From: Paenibacillus sp. JNUCC-31
GTDB lineage: Bacteria > Bacillota > Bacilli > Paenibacillales > Paenibacillaceae
NCBI RefSeq assembly: GCF_014844075.1
Contig: NZ_CP062165.1
Span: 3,534,001 to 3,598,000 of the forward strand
Length of the DNA: 64,000 bases
Direction of reading: 5' to 3'
Shown: positions 51,878 to 59,848 of the stretch, in pieces
Numbering within the stretch: the stretch's first letter is position 1
Layout of the letters: every line of letters begins with the position of its first letter
Made by a program: the position numbers and the translations under genes
The notes under the pieces: generated by a model
Told to the model about the DNA's origin: nothing
The model's database searches: none
The model's input: only the letters and a program-made list of their open reading frames with translations

Positions 51878-52810
51878 ATGTCGTTTGCAGCACAGACCAA
51901 AAAAGAATTAACCATGATCGAAAGCGAACCGTGCTGCGAAAAGGCGGAACTTTCAGCCCTCATCCGTATGCTTGGTGCGGTGCAGTTATCGAATAAAAAA
52001 GTCATCTTGGATATTTCGACGGAGAATGCCGCCATCGCAAGACGGGCATACTCTCTGCTTAAAAAGCATTTTCAAGTGCATACGGAATTGCTTGTCCGCA
52101 AAAAAATGCGGCTGAAAAAGAACAATGTGTATATTGTTCGGATTCCAACCATGGTACAGGAGATTCTTAAAGATCTGCACATTGTTTCTGAAGGATTTCT
52201 GTTTACTCCCGGGATCAGTGATGAGCTATTCAAAAAAAACTGCTGTAAACGCGCTTATCTTCGTGGAGCATTTATGGCAGGAGGCTCGGTCAACAATCCC
52301 GAAGGTTCGTCTTATCACCTGGAGATTGCATCGATGTATGAGGAGCACTGTCAGGCGCTGGTGGACCTGGCAAATGAATTTCATCTCAATGCCCGGTGTA
52401 TAGAACGCAAAAAAGGATTCATCCTATACATTAAGGAAGGCGAGAAGATCATTGAGCTGCTCAGTATCATTGGTGCGCATCAGGCTCTTTTCAAGTTCGA
52501 GGATGTGCGCATCATGCGAGATATGCGTAATTCCGTTAACCGCATCGTCAATTGCGAGACAGCTAACTTGAACAAAACGATTGGAGCAGCAGTCAGACAG
52601 ATTGATAATATCAGACTGTTGCAAAAGGAAGTTGGTCTGGAGTCGTTGCCTGAAAAGCTTCGTGAAGTGGCTGAAGTCAGACTCGCCCATCCGGATATCA
52701 ATCTTAAGGAAGTAGGCGAGCTGCTTAAGGGTACAGTCAGCAAGTCGGGAGTGAATCACCGACTCCGCAAGATTGATGAGTTGGCTGAGAAGGTTCGTAA
52801 CGAGAGATAG
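51878..52810 (+). CDS. whiA: DNA-binding protein WhiA
   Basis: WhiA has an N-terminal LAGLIDADG-homing-endonuclease-like fold and a C-terminal helix-turn-helix. It acts as a sporulation transcription factor in Streptomyces and affects chromosome segregation and division in Bacillus. Visible: [29 protein letters not shown], and the C-terminal [20 protein letters not shown]. It is 310 residues long. GAGGTGAAG precedes the ATG. Last gene of the glcK unit. Confidence 0.95.
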   Translation: MSFAAQTKKELTMIESEPCCEKAELSALIRMLGAVQLSNKKVILDISTENAAIARRAYSLLKKHFQVHTELLVRKKMRLKKNNVYIVRIPTMVQEILKDLHIVSEGFLFTPGISDELFKKNCCKRAYLRGAFMAGGSVNNPEGSSYHLEIASMYEEHCQALVDLANEFHLNARCIERKKGFILYIKEGEKIIELLSIIGAHQALFKFEDVRIMRDMRNSVNRIVNCETANLNKTIGAAVRQIDNIRLLQKEVGLESLPEKLREVAEVRLAHPDINLKEVGELLKGTVSKSGVNHRLRKIDELAEKVRNER

Positions 52811-52963
52811 GGTTAAATAAAGGGTGAGGGCAACCTGCAATGCTCATTGTGCTGGTTTCTTGCCGAAAGGTCAGGTTAAAGCAAGTTTGCAAGGATTTGC
52901 AGGAACCTACTCAGGCGTATGAAGATGATCTAAATAGACTGAAATGGGTCAAAATAATGGGAT

Positions 52964-52985
52964 CTCAACCGCCTTGAGTTTTTCT
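52964..52985 (+). terminator. Weak terminator after whiA
   Basis: CTCAA/TTGAG with a short loop, followed by T5. The stem is only five pairs, so some read-through is likely. Confidence 0.45.
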
Positions 52986-53075
52986 TCTAGTGTCCTGCAC
53001 GCGTTAATGGTATAATGTTGTATAAATATAATTGTGTATTTAATGTCCAGATTTCATAATAGGGGGTAAGTTTCC

Positions 53076-53345
53076 ATGACAAAGCACCCGGTAGTTGTCC
53101 GTTTGAAAACGGGTCTCCATGCCAGACCTGCGGCACTGTTCGTTCAAGAAGCGAATAAGTACTCATCTGAAGTGTTCGTCGAGAAGGACGACAAAAAAGT
53201 AAATGCAAAAAGTATCATGGGGATCATGAGCCTTGCAATCAGCACAGGTACGGAAATCCAGATTAGCGCAGAAGGCGCGGACGCCGAACAGGCTGTAAAC
53301 GCTTTAGTTAGTCTGGTAAGCAAGGAAGAACTTGAAAACCAATAA
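53076..53345 (+). CDS. HPr-family phosphocarrier protein (at the crh position)
   Basis: An 89-residue HPr-fold protein. Ser46 (in NAKSIMG) is the site phosphorylated by HprK. Position right after whiA is that of crh in B. subtilis, but Crh has Gln at residue 15, while this protein keeps His15 in KTGLHARPAA, the site phosphorylated by PTS enzyme I. It could therefore serve the PTS, catabolite control or both. GGGGGTAAG precedes the ATG. TATAAT at 53011-53016 is a likely -10. It has its own terminator. Without the rest of the genome I cannot say whether another ptsH exists. Confidence 0.9.
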   Translation: MTKHPVVVRLKTGLHARPAALFVQEANKYSSEVFVEKDDKKVNAKSIMGIMSLAISTGTEIQISAEGADAEQAVNALVSLVSKEELENQ

Positions 53346-53358
53346 GATATCAATGAAG

Positions 53359-53380
53359 AAGTCCCGAAAGGGGCTTTTTT
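53359..53380 (+). terminator. Terminator of the HPr-family gene
   Basis: AAGTCCC-gaaa-GGGGCTT, followed by T5. Confidence 0.85.
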
Positions 53381-53482
53381 GCGTTTTGAGGCTGTCAAGT
53401 GCAACATTATGGAATTAAGCCCGTCTGTTAGGTATCAAATCGATTTGAGTTTGAGATGTTAAAACTTAAGGAGGCTAACGTG

Positions 53483-54238
53483 ATGGGTAAACAATGGATG
53501 AAACCGCTGGGTGCGGTATTGGTTGCAGGAACATTGCTTGTTGGAGGTACTGCATGGGTGGCACCGGGGAATTATGCGTATGCTGCTGAAGTTCAGGGAG
53601 TTCAGCAAAATGTGATTAACGTTGTGGGTACAGGGGAGATTCAGGTGAAGCCGGATATCGCTTATCTTTCCATTGGAGTGAATAGTACCGCGGAAACAGC
53701 AGCATCTGCTCAAAAAGCGAATGCGGCGAAAATTCAGAAGGTAACCAATCTGCTGAAAAATACGTGGAAAATCAGTGCAGATGATATTCAAACCAGTCAG
53801 TTCTACGTACAGCCTAACTACACGTATAGCGATAAAGACGGACAGAAGATTAAAGGGTACACAGCGCATCACACACTGACTGTCACATACCGTGATATGG
53901 ACAAGATCGGTGAGCTTCTGGATGCTGCTTCCCAAGCTGGTGCCAACAACATTGAAAACGTGCGCTTTACGGTCGAAAAACCGGAAAGTTTTGAAGCTCA
54001 AGTGATTGAGAAAGCTGTTGCCAATGCTGATGTGAAAGCTGGAGCTATTGCCAAAGCGGTTAAACGTCAACTGGGTGCTGTTCTTTCCGTGAGCCAAGGT
54101 GATGCCAATGTGCCTGTAATGTACGCAACCGAATCTTTGATGTCCCAAGCGAAGTCAGATGCAGTAGGGGGCACAGCCATTGAAACAGGACAGGTCAAAG
54201 TAAGCACAACGCTGAATATTACTTATGAAATGAAATAA
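53483..54238 (+). CDS. Secreted SIMPL domain (DUF541) protein
   Basis: A 251-residue secreted protein. The signal peptide (~1-36) ends in a likely AYA-AE cleavage site. A single SIMPL/DUF541 domain covers the rest, with VVGTGEIQVKPDIAYLSIGV and the KIQKVTNLL helix that mark the family. Function is unknown; members are periplasmic or secreted, and some affect stress tolerance. ATG 53483 has AAGGAGG 9 nt upstream; GTG 53480 is also possible. B. subtilis has no equivalent gene here. Confidence 0.87.
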   Translation: MGKQWMKPLGAVLVAGTLLVGGTAWVAPGNYAYAAEVQGVQQNVINVVGTGEIQVKPDIAYLSIGVNSTAETAASAQKANAAKIQKVTNLLKNTWKISADDIQTSQFYVQPNYTYSDKDGQKIKGYTAHHTLTVTYRDMDKIGELLDAASQAGANNIENVRFTVEKPESFEAQVIEKAVANADVKAGAIAKAVKRQLGAVLSVSQGDANVPVMYATESLMSQAKSDAVGGTAIETGQVKVSTTLNITYEMK

Positions 54239-54602
54239 GCAAAATAATTAATGCCGAATGTCCGTTAGAGATATGCTTGATCGGGCGAAAGGCATTAATG
54301 ACAAAGACGTTGTCCATTAGACGACGTCTTTTTTGTTATAAAGGCAGACTTTGATGAAGTTTGAAAAGAAGAGTTGAAATATGGCGAAATAAAATGCTGT
54401 TATTTGGTATCTTTTTTGTCCATTTGTTCGTAACAAAACCTTCATTATCAGCTCCTGGATCGAACAACATTGTAACTGGAGCTGTAAACCTTTCCGGAAT
54501 TGGGTTAAGTATAATAAAGAGGTGAGCGTATGAGACATACGATCAGGTCAGGATACATACGCAATGACACTCAAATGTGAATTCGAGAGAGGAGTTATAT
54601 AT
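54239..54602. other. Intergenic region between two secreted-protein genes
   Basis: No gene is visible. It holds a long stem ATTAATGCC (54247-54255) / GGCATTAAT (54291-54299), a terminator (54304-54334), and a TATAAT-like box (about 54509-54514) that may be the promoter of the next gene. Confidence 0.55.
54304..54334 (+). terminator. Terminator of the SIMPL-domain gene
   Basis: AAGACGT/ACGTCTT stem with a 13-nt loop, followed by T6. Confidence 0.8.
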
Positions 54603-55700
54603 ATGACATCATGGAAAAAATGGACGAGTGCACTACTGGCGGCAGGAATTATTGTAGGGAGTGGAGCTGTATGGCAGGATAGTTCCGTGCAGGCAGCTTC
54701 GGTATCGACGAAAGTGACAACACCTACGGAGGTGACCCTGAAGTCTGGAGGCAAAACTCTTACTCAAAAAGGACTTCTGCAAGGTGGCTCTACTTGGGTA
54801 TCGCTTACCGCAGTGAAAGATGTTGCGGGTGGAAGCTTGAAATATGATGCAAAAGCTAAGGAGTACGCCTTAACGGCAGCCAGTAATACAATGACGATCA
54901 GCCTGATTGATGGTTCGCCGAGTGTTAGAATTAACAACTACTACCCGCAAGTGGAAGCGAAGCTCATTAATGGCCGACTGTATATTCCATTCTCTGCAAT
55001 GAGAGATTATCTGGGTGTTCAGGGCAGCTGGGATGGAAAAGCGAAGACACTGACGCTGAGCAAAGTGAAGCAGAATAGTGTGGCGATTAAGGCGGCAACA
55101 GTGAAAGTCAGCATCAAGAACGCCGAAGTCGATATCCAATATCCTCAGGTCAGCGGACTGGCTAACGATAAAGCAGAAGCAGCGATCAACAAGGTGCTGA
55201 AGGATGAAGTCGATGCTTTTGTAGCGGATTTCAAAAAACAAACCAAGGAATTTGGAGACGCAACAGCGAACCGTCCATATGCATTTGAGAGCTCCTATGT
55301 CGTGACGTACAACGAAAATGGTGTGCTTGGGCTCATTACTCAAAGATATCAGGACTATGCGGGCGCACATGGCATGACGTTCCGTTCGGGTCACACCTTT
55401 GCTCTGGATTCCGGTAAGGAATTGAGTCTGGATGATGTGATACAAAATAACAAAACCGTGCGTGAAACGTTGAGTAAAAAAGTTGGAGATCAGCTTAAAG
55501 CTAGTGGCGGTTATCTTGAAGGCTATAAAGGCTTGAATAAAGATCAGGATTTCTATGTAACACCCACAGGTGTAGTTGTATTCTTCCAGTTGTATGAGTA
55601 CACAGCTTATGCAGAGGGTTTTCCGGAATTCCCATTCACGTATAAAGAGTTGCTTCCTAAGGGCACAGAACCGTTTAGTGGGTTAACTGCAAACAAGTAA
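54603..55700 (+). CDS. Secreted copper-amine-oxidase-N-like / DUF3298 protein
   Basis: A 365-residue secreted protein. The signal peptide spans ~1-31 (MTSWKKWTSALLAAGIIVGS, ending QAA-SV). Residues ~40-155 resemble the copper amine oxidase N-terminal-like domain common in Paenibacillus cell-surface proteins (LINGRLYIPFSAMRDYLG). The C-terminal half looks like a DUF4163/DUF3298 (RsiV/PdaC-like) domain (YQDYAGAHGMTFRSGHTF; the VVVFFQLYEYTAYAEGF end). RsiV binds lysozyme, but here there is no anti-sigma part, so the role is unknown. ATG 54603 follows GAGAGGAG. Confidence 0.85.
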   Translation: MTSWKKWTSALLAAGIIVGSGAVWQDSSVQAASVSTKVTTPTEVTLKSGGKTLTQKGLLQGGSTWVSLTAVKDVAGGSLKYDAKAKEYALTAASNTMTISLIDGSPSVRINNYYPQVEAKLINGRLYIPFSAMRDYLGVQGSWDGKAKTLTLSKVKQNSVAIKAATVKVSIKNAEVDIQYPQVSGLANDKAEAAINKVLKDEVDAFVADFKKQTKEFGDATANRPYAFESSYVVTYNENGVLGLITQRYQDYAGAHGMTFRSGHTFALDSGKELSLDDVIQNNKTVRETLSKKVGDQLKASGGYLEGYKGLNKDQDFYVTPTGVVVFFQLYEYTAYAEGFPEFPFTYKELLPKGTEPFSGLTANK

Positions 55701-56100
55701 AGTGTTGAAAATATTACAGGCACCTAGACAGCTTTCGACTTGCACTGACCTCTGTAGAGACCCTTTAGGACTACATTAGTCACTCCTTAAGTAATTCATT
55801 GGATGTTGGGAACTCTAACGAACCTGTTGCACTTTATAAGGTTAAATATGAGGCTTTGTATGCTGTAACGAATCGTAGAGATGCTATTCAGTGAAGAAAC
55901 GGGGAAGTCGAGTGGAAATGGGCGCAAGTTAGCAATAATAACATTCCTGTGATTCGTTAGAATTTCATTTCGTTGAAATGTTGGATAATAGCGTGTGCTT
56001 AGTTCGGTAGATGTAAGTTAGTGTTAGTTATATTGCTAGCGTAACGCGTCGAGAGTAAAGTAAATCGATTAAATAAATATCATGCACTCTTATGTTATAT
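55701..56100. other. Intergenic region with nested inverted repeats
   Basis: No gene is seen. AACGAATC (55867-55874) and GATTCGTT (55951-55958) are exact inverted repeats enclosing 76 nt. They are followed by an ATTTCA-...-TGAAAT hairpin (55962-55979). This could be a structured intergenic repeat or the remains of a small mobile element; one copy alone does not decide. Confidence 0.4.
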
Positions 56101-56142
56101 AAAAAAAGGCGCCCTCGTCATATTGACGAGGGCGTCCTTTTT
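56101..56142. terminator. Bidirectional terminator between the secreted-protein gene and clpP
   Basis: A7 and a GGCGCCCTCGTCA arm pair with TGACGAGGGCGTCC followed by T6. A and T runs on opposite sides let it serve both strands, ending clpP (- strand) and transcripts from the left. Confidence 0.9.
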
Positions 56143-56143
56143 T

Positions 56144-56190
56144 CATATAGCCACCTCAACTGGGCGATGACCATTTGAGGTGGCTATATG
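56144..56190. repeat. Perfect 16-bp inverted repeat downstream of clpP
   Basis: CATATAGCCACCTCAA (56144-56159) and its exact reverse complement (56175-56190) flank a 15-nt loop. On the clpP transcript it would form a strong hairpin 32 nt after the stop codon, just before the terminator. It has no T run of its own. Confidence 0.85.
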
Positions 56191-56222
56191 GTATATATCA
56201 GTGTAACTGGCGTTCGCCCGGC

Positions 56223-56819
56223 TTAGATGCCTTGGGAACCTACGTTTTCGATAACTTTATCAATGATACCGTAATCGGCAGCTTCAGCAGCACTCATGAA
56301 GTAGTCACGATCTGTATCTTTCTCGATACGCTCCAGCGGTTGGCCTGAACGTTCAGCAATGATGCGGTTCAAGGTATCACGCATTTTCAGGATGCGGCGG
56401 GCACGGATTTCGATGTCCGAAGCTTGACCTTGCGCACCACCAAGTGGTTGGTGAATCATAATTTCACTGTTAGGCAATGCAAAACGTTTACCTTTGGCAC
56501 CTGCGTTCAACAGGAATGCACCCATGGAAGCCGCCATACCTACACAAATGGTAGATACATCCGGTTTGATGAATTGCATTGTATCGTAGATAGCCATACC
56601 GGCTGTAATCGATCCGCCTGGGCTGTTGATGTATAAGTGAATGTCTTTCTCCGGATCTTCCGCAGTAAGGAACAACATCTGTGCCATGATGGAATTCGCT
56701 ACAACGTCATTTACATCACTGCCAAGGAAGATGATACGATCCTTCAGCAATCTGGAATAGATGTCATAGGCGCGCTCACCGCGGTTGCTCTGTTCAACGA
56801 CCATTGGAATATAACTCAC
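56223..56819 (-). CDS. clpP: ATP-dependent Clp protease proteolytic subunit
   Basis: ClpP is the serine protease core that works with ClpX, ClpC and ClpE unfoldases in protein quality control. The catalytic triad is visible: Ser98 (GMAASMG), His123 (MIHQPLGG) and Asp near 172 (EKDTDRDYF). It is 198 residues long. It is on the - strand, with GAGGAGG before the ATG (complement of 56823-56830). A CtsR box overlaps its promoter, so it should be derepressed by heat and other protein stress. It has the same neighbour (tRNA-Arg) as in B. subtilis. Confidence 0.98.
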   Translation of the reverse strand: MSYIPMVVEQSNRGERAYDIYSRLLKDRIIFLGSDVNDVVANSIMAQMLFLTAEDPEKDIHLYINSPGGSITAGMAIYDTMQFIKPDVSTICVGMAASMGAFLLNAGAKGKRFALPNSEIMIHQPLGGAQGQASDIEIRARRILKMRDTLNRIIAERSGQPLERIEKDTDRDYFMSAAEAADYGIIDKVIENVGSQGI

Positions 56820-56890
56820 GTGAAAAACCTCCTCGGAAATGTAAATGTTAAATTGGTGTTCTTACTATAAACTGTTACCGTATTAACCAC

Positions 56891-56930
56891 ATCATAAACA
56901 ATTTCAAACAAAAAGTCAAAGAAAGTCAAA
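56891..56930 (-). promoter_or_regulatory. clpP promoter with CtsR operator
   Basis: On the - strand: TTGACT (56914-56919), a 17-bp spacer and TATGAT (56891-56896). The + strand reads AGTCAAAGAAAGTCAAA at 56914-56930, an exact match to the CtsR heptad repeat (RGTCAAA-NAN-RGTCAAA), lying over the -35. This is the classical class III heat-shock layout. Confidence 0.9.
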
Positions 56931-56939
56931 CTAAGTTTG

Positions 56940-56964
56940 AAAAAAAAGAAACCTATTCGGTTTC
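56940..56964 (-). terminator. tRNA-Arg terminator
   Basis: On the - strand GAAACC-gaata-GGTTTC is followed by T8. It separates tRNA-Arg from clpP. Confidence 0.85.
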
Positions 56965-56999
56965 ATTGGTTAAAAGGGTTATGAGCTGCTAATTAAGAA

Positions 57000-57074
57000 T
57001 GGCGCGCCCGCCAAGAATCGAACTTGGATCTCAGGCTTCGGAGGCCTACGTCATATCCATTGGACCACGGGCGC
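57000..57074 (-). tRNA. tRNA-Arg (CCG)
   Basis: A 75-nt cloverleaf on the - strand: acceptor GCGCCCG/CGGGCGC, anticodon CCG in CTCCGAAG, encoded CCA. The position beside clpP is the same as the trnQ-Arg gene of B. subtilis. Confidence 0.95.
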
Positions 57075-57153
57075 ACATTGATTATCTGCTATTCATTTAT
57101 GTAGCACTTATGCCTACACATAAATGAGTTTCAAATATGTGACAGCAATAATG

Positions 57154-57182
57154 ATTATAGCTCATGAGTTATTTAATTGCAA
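57154..57182 (-). promoter_or_regulatory. tRNA-Arg promoter
   Basis: On the - strand TTGCAA (57177-57182), a 17-bp spacer and TATAAT (57154-57159), 80 bp upstream of the tRNA. Confidence 0.75.
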
Positions 57183-57444
57183 GCAGATGATCATACTTGT
57201 GGTTTGGATTACCTAGAAATTGATCATGATGAAGTTATATGGATAAAGAGCGCAAATAGGTAAATGCTAAGAGAGGTTTTGGACAGGCTATATGAAAAGT
57301 GAATGCAAGCAATATATAGATAGGATTTTTCCTTTTCTTCTATATATGGTATGCAGGAGGTTATCCTCCTTTATGGGAGGTTGACATTGTGAAAATAGGC
57401 GCGTACAAACGCCTGAAACGTGTCGAATTTACACTTTGAAACAC
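57183..57444. other. Divergent region between tRNA-Arg and cggR
   Basis: No gene is visible. It contains a hairpin ATATATAGA (57312-57320)/TCTATATAT (57339-57347), a GGAGG-ttat-CCTCC hairpin near 57357-57370, and a TTGACA (57381-57386) with only a poor -10 (TACAAA) 17 bp downstream. Confidence 0.45.
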
Positions 57445-57473
57445 TTGCATGTCGCGTCAGTTTTAGGTAGAAT
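57445..57473 (+). promoter_or_regulatory. Promoter of the cggR-glycolytic operon
   Basis: TTGCAT (57445-57450), a 17-bp spacer and TAGAAT (57468-57473). The predicted start falls near 57480, at the beginning of the CggR operator. Confidence 0.75.
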
Positions 57474-57478
57474 AGACG

Positions 57479-57514
57479 TGGGACTTAAAAAGTTAACCCG
57501 GGACGTTTTAGGGC
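57479..57514 (+). promoter_or_regulatory. CggR operator
   Basis: Two direct repeats spaced like the B. subtilis operator (CGGGAC-N6-TGTC-N4-CGGGAC-N6-TGTC): TGGGAC-N6-AGTT-N4-CGGGAC-N6-GGGC. The GGGAC halves are kept, while the TGTC halves have drifted. It begins at the predicted transcript start, so bound CggR would block elongation. Confidence 0.75.
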
Positions 57515-57558
57515 CATGAAAGAGAGCTTGGAACGAGAAGCTTGCGGGAGTGGAAAGC

Positions 57559-58584
57559 ATGCGAACGATTTTAGAAGTGCAAAAGCAGCTTCTGCCTGAT
57601 CTCATGGATGTCTTGAAGAAGAGGTATACGATCCTGCATCAGATCATGTTATCGGATGTGATCGGACGGAGGACGTTAGCCAATTCCATGCAGATGACCG
57701 AGCGGGTTCTGAGGGCTGAGACCGATTTGTTAAAGGCTCAGGGACTTATTGAAATTGACAGTGCTGGCATGAAGATCAGCGAGGCAGGGCATGAATTGCT
57801 GCAGCAGTTGGAACCCGTCGCCAAAGAGCTGTTTGGATTATCCGAACTGGAAGAGCGCATCAAGCTAGCCTACGGTCTGCAAAAGGTAGTTGTGGTTCCT
57901 GGCGATTCGGACATTTCTCCATTTGCCAAACGGGAACTGGGCAGAGCCGGAGCGAAGGCTCTGGGTAATATTATGAGTGATAACGATGTTGTTGCCGTTA
58001 CTGGCGGTTCAACAACGGCTGAGGTCGCAGAGCAACTGACTCCGCCAACATCGCTGAAAGGTGTCTGGTTCGTACCGGCACGCGGCGGGCTTGGAGAAAG
58101 TCTCGAGATTCAGGCCAATACGATCGCATCCACGATGGCAAAACGGGTAGGGGCTCAATACAAACTCCTGCATGTACCGGACTTGCTTAGTGATCATGCT
58201 TATGAATCGTTAATCCAGGACCCGAGTGTTCAGGAGATTCTGCAGCTGATCCGCAAATCGCGGATCGTCATTCACGGAATCGGTGATGCCGTAGAGATGG
58301 CGCGGCGCCGCAAACTTGCAACAGAGATCATAGAAGAACTCCAGGAGCAAGGGGCCGTATCTGAATCCTTCGGTTATTACTTTAATGATCAGGGTGAGGT
58401 GGTACATACCATGCTTACGCTGGGCATGCGACTTCAGGATATTGAACGGACCGATGTCGTGATTGGGATTGCAGGTGGCAAAAGCAAAGCTGCTGCCATA
58501 CATTCTGTCCTGCGATTTGGTCAGGAAGATATTCTGATTATTGATGAGGCTGCTGCTGAGGTCATCGCCGCCGAATTGGAATAA
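57559..58584 (+). CDS. cggR: Central glycolytic genes regulator CggR
   Basis: CggR is a SorC-family repressor of lower glycolysis. Fructose-1,6-bisphosphate releases it from DNA. An N-terminal winged helix (about 1-85; DVIGRRTLANSMQMTERVLR) is followed by a sugar-isomerase-like effector domain (~90-341; VTGGSTTAEVAEQL; GIAGGKSKAAAI). ATG 57559 has GGGAGTGG 7 nt upstream and gives 341 residues; GTG 57550 is the alternative. It is the first gene of its own operon and so self-regulated. Confidence 0.96.
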   Translation: MRTILEVQKQLLPDLMDVLKKRYTILHQIMLSDVIGRRTLANSMQMTERVLRAETDLLKAQGLIEIDSAGMKISEAGHELLQQLEPVAKELFGLSELEERIKLAYGLQKVVVVPGDSDISPFAKRELGRAGAKALGNIMSDNDVVAVTGGSTTAEVAEQLTPPTSLKGVWFVPARGGLGESLEIQANTIASTMAKRVGAQYKLLHVPDLLSDHAYESLIQDPSVQEILQLIRKSRIVIHGIGDAVEMARRRKLATEIIEELQEQGAVSESFGYYFNDQGEVVHTMLTLGMRLQDIERTDVVIGIAGGKSKAAAIHSVLRFGQEDILIIDEAAAEVIAAELE

Positions 58585-58691
58585 GGATTTATTTTGCATC
58601 ACCACTATTGTTGTCTTGACGGACTTCACCGTCTGTCTTGAATATATAAGCTTCATAAAAAAATCAATCAAAACTTGGGAGGAACTTACTC

Positions 58692-59699
58692 ATGATTAAA
58701 GTAGGTATTAACGGTTTTGGACGTATTGGTCGTTTGGCATTCCGCCGTATTCAAAATGTAGAGGGCATTGAAGTTGTAGCAATCAACGACTTGACTGATG
58801 CTAAAATGCTGGCTCATTTGCTCAAATATGATACAACTCAAGGTCGCTTCGATGGCGATGTTGAAGTACATGATGGCTTCTTCAAAGTGAACGGCAAAGA
58901 AGTTAAAGTATTGGCTAACCGTAACCCAGAAGAACTTCCTTGGGGCGACCTGGGTGTAGATATCGTTCTGGAATGTACTGGTTTCTTCACTACTAAAGAA
59001 GCAGCTGAGAAACACTTGAAAGGTGGAGCTAAGAAAGTTGTTATCTCCGCACCAGCTACTGGCGACATGAAAACCATCGTTTACAACGTAAACCATGAAA
59101 TCCTCGACGGTACTGAAACTGTAATCTCCGGCGCATCTTGCACAACAAACTGCCTGGCACCTATGGCAAAAACGCTGCAAGACAAATTCGGAATCGTTCA
59201 AGGTTTGATGACTACAATTCACGCTTACACTGGCGACCAAAACACATTGGATGCTCCACACCCTAAAGGTGACTTCCGTCGTGCTCGCGCAGCAGCTGAA
59301 AACATCATCCCTAACACAACTGGTGCTGCTAAAGCAATCGGTCTGGTAATTCCAGAACTGCAAGGCAAACTCGATGGTGCAGCTCAACGTGTACCAGTAG
59401 CAACTGGTTCCCTGACTGAGCTCGTAACTGTATTGGGTAAAAAAGTTACTGCTGAAGAAGTTAACGCAGTAATGAAAGAAGCTTCCGATCCACAAACTTT
59501 CGGATACACAGAAGACGAAATCGTATCTTCCGATATCCAAGGTATCACTTTCGGTTCCCTGTTTGATGCAACTCAAACTAAAGTTCTGACTGTTGGCGAC
59601 CAACAACTGGTTAAAACTGTAGCTTGGTATGACAATGAAATGTCCTACACTGCTCAACTGGTTCGCACTTTGGAGCACTTTGCAAAAATGATCAAGTAA
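58692..59699 (+). CDS. gap: Glyceraldehyde-3-phosphate dehydrogenase (NAD type)
   Basis: Oxidises glyceraldehyde-3-phosphate to 1,3-bisphosphoglycerate with NAD. The Rossmann motif is [10 protein letters not shown], the catalytic Cys lies in SGASCTTNC and the acidic residue in AINDLTD fits NAD preference. It is 335 residues long. TGGGAGG precedes the ATG. A small hairpin GACGG (58618-58622)/CCGTC (58629-58633) in the 107-nt cggR-gap gap could be an mRNA processing site like that of B. subtilis cggR-gapA. Codon use is strongly biased, as in highly expressed genes. Confidence 0.98.
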   Translation: MIKVGINGFGRIGRLAFRRIQNVEGIEVVAINDLTDAKMLAHLLKYDTTQGRFDGDVEVHDGFFKVNGKEVKVLANRNPEELPWGDLGVDIVLECTGFFTTKEAAEKHLKGGAKKVVISAPATGDMKTIVYNVNHEILDGTETVISGASCTTNCLAPMAKTLQDKFGIVQGLMTTIHAYTGDQNTLDAPHPKGDFRRARAAAENIIPNTTGAAKAIGLVIPELQGKLDGAAQRVPVATGSLTELVTVLGKKVTAEEVNAVMKEASDPQTFGYTEDEIVSSDIQGITFGSLFDATQTKVLTVGDQQLVKTVAWYDNEMSYTAQLVRTLEHFAKMIK

Positions 59700-59714
59700 T
59701 ATCTGCAATAACAT

Positions 59715-59752
59715 AGAGCGGAAACAGATGCTATTGTTTCCGCTCTTTATAT
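59715..59752 (+). terminator. Internal terminator between gap and pgk
   Basis: A perfect 12-bp stem AGAGCGGAAACA/TGTTTCCGCTCT with an 8-nt loop, then TTTATATAT. The T tract is short, so partial termination is likely and would give more gap than pgk mRNA. Confidence 0.75.
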
Positions 59753-59848
59753 ATCAACATTTTGCAAATTTCTCAAAAACACCAGGATTGACAAGAGATT
59801 TCAGCTCTTGATTGGTCCACCAAATACATGGGTGCGGAGGAAATACAG

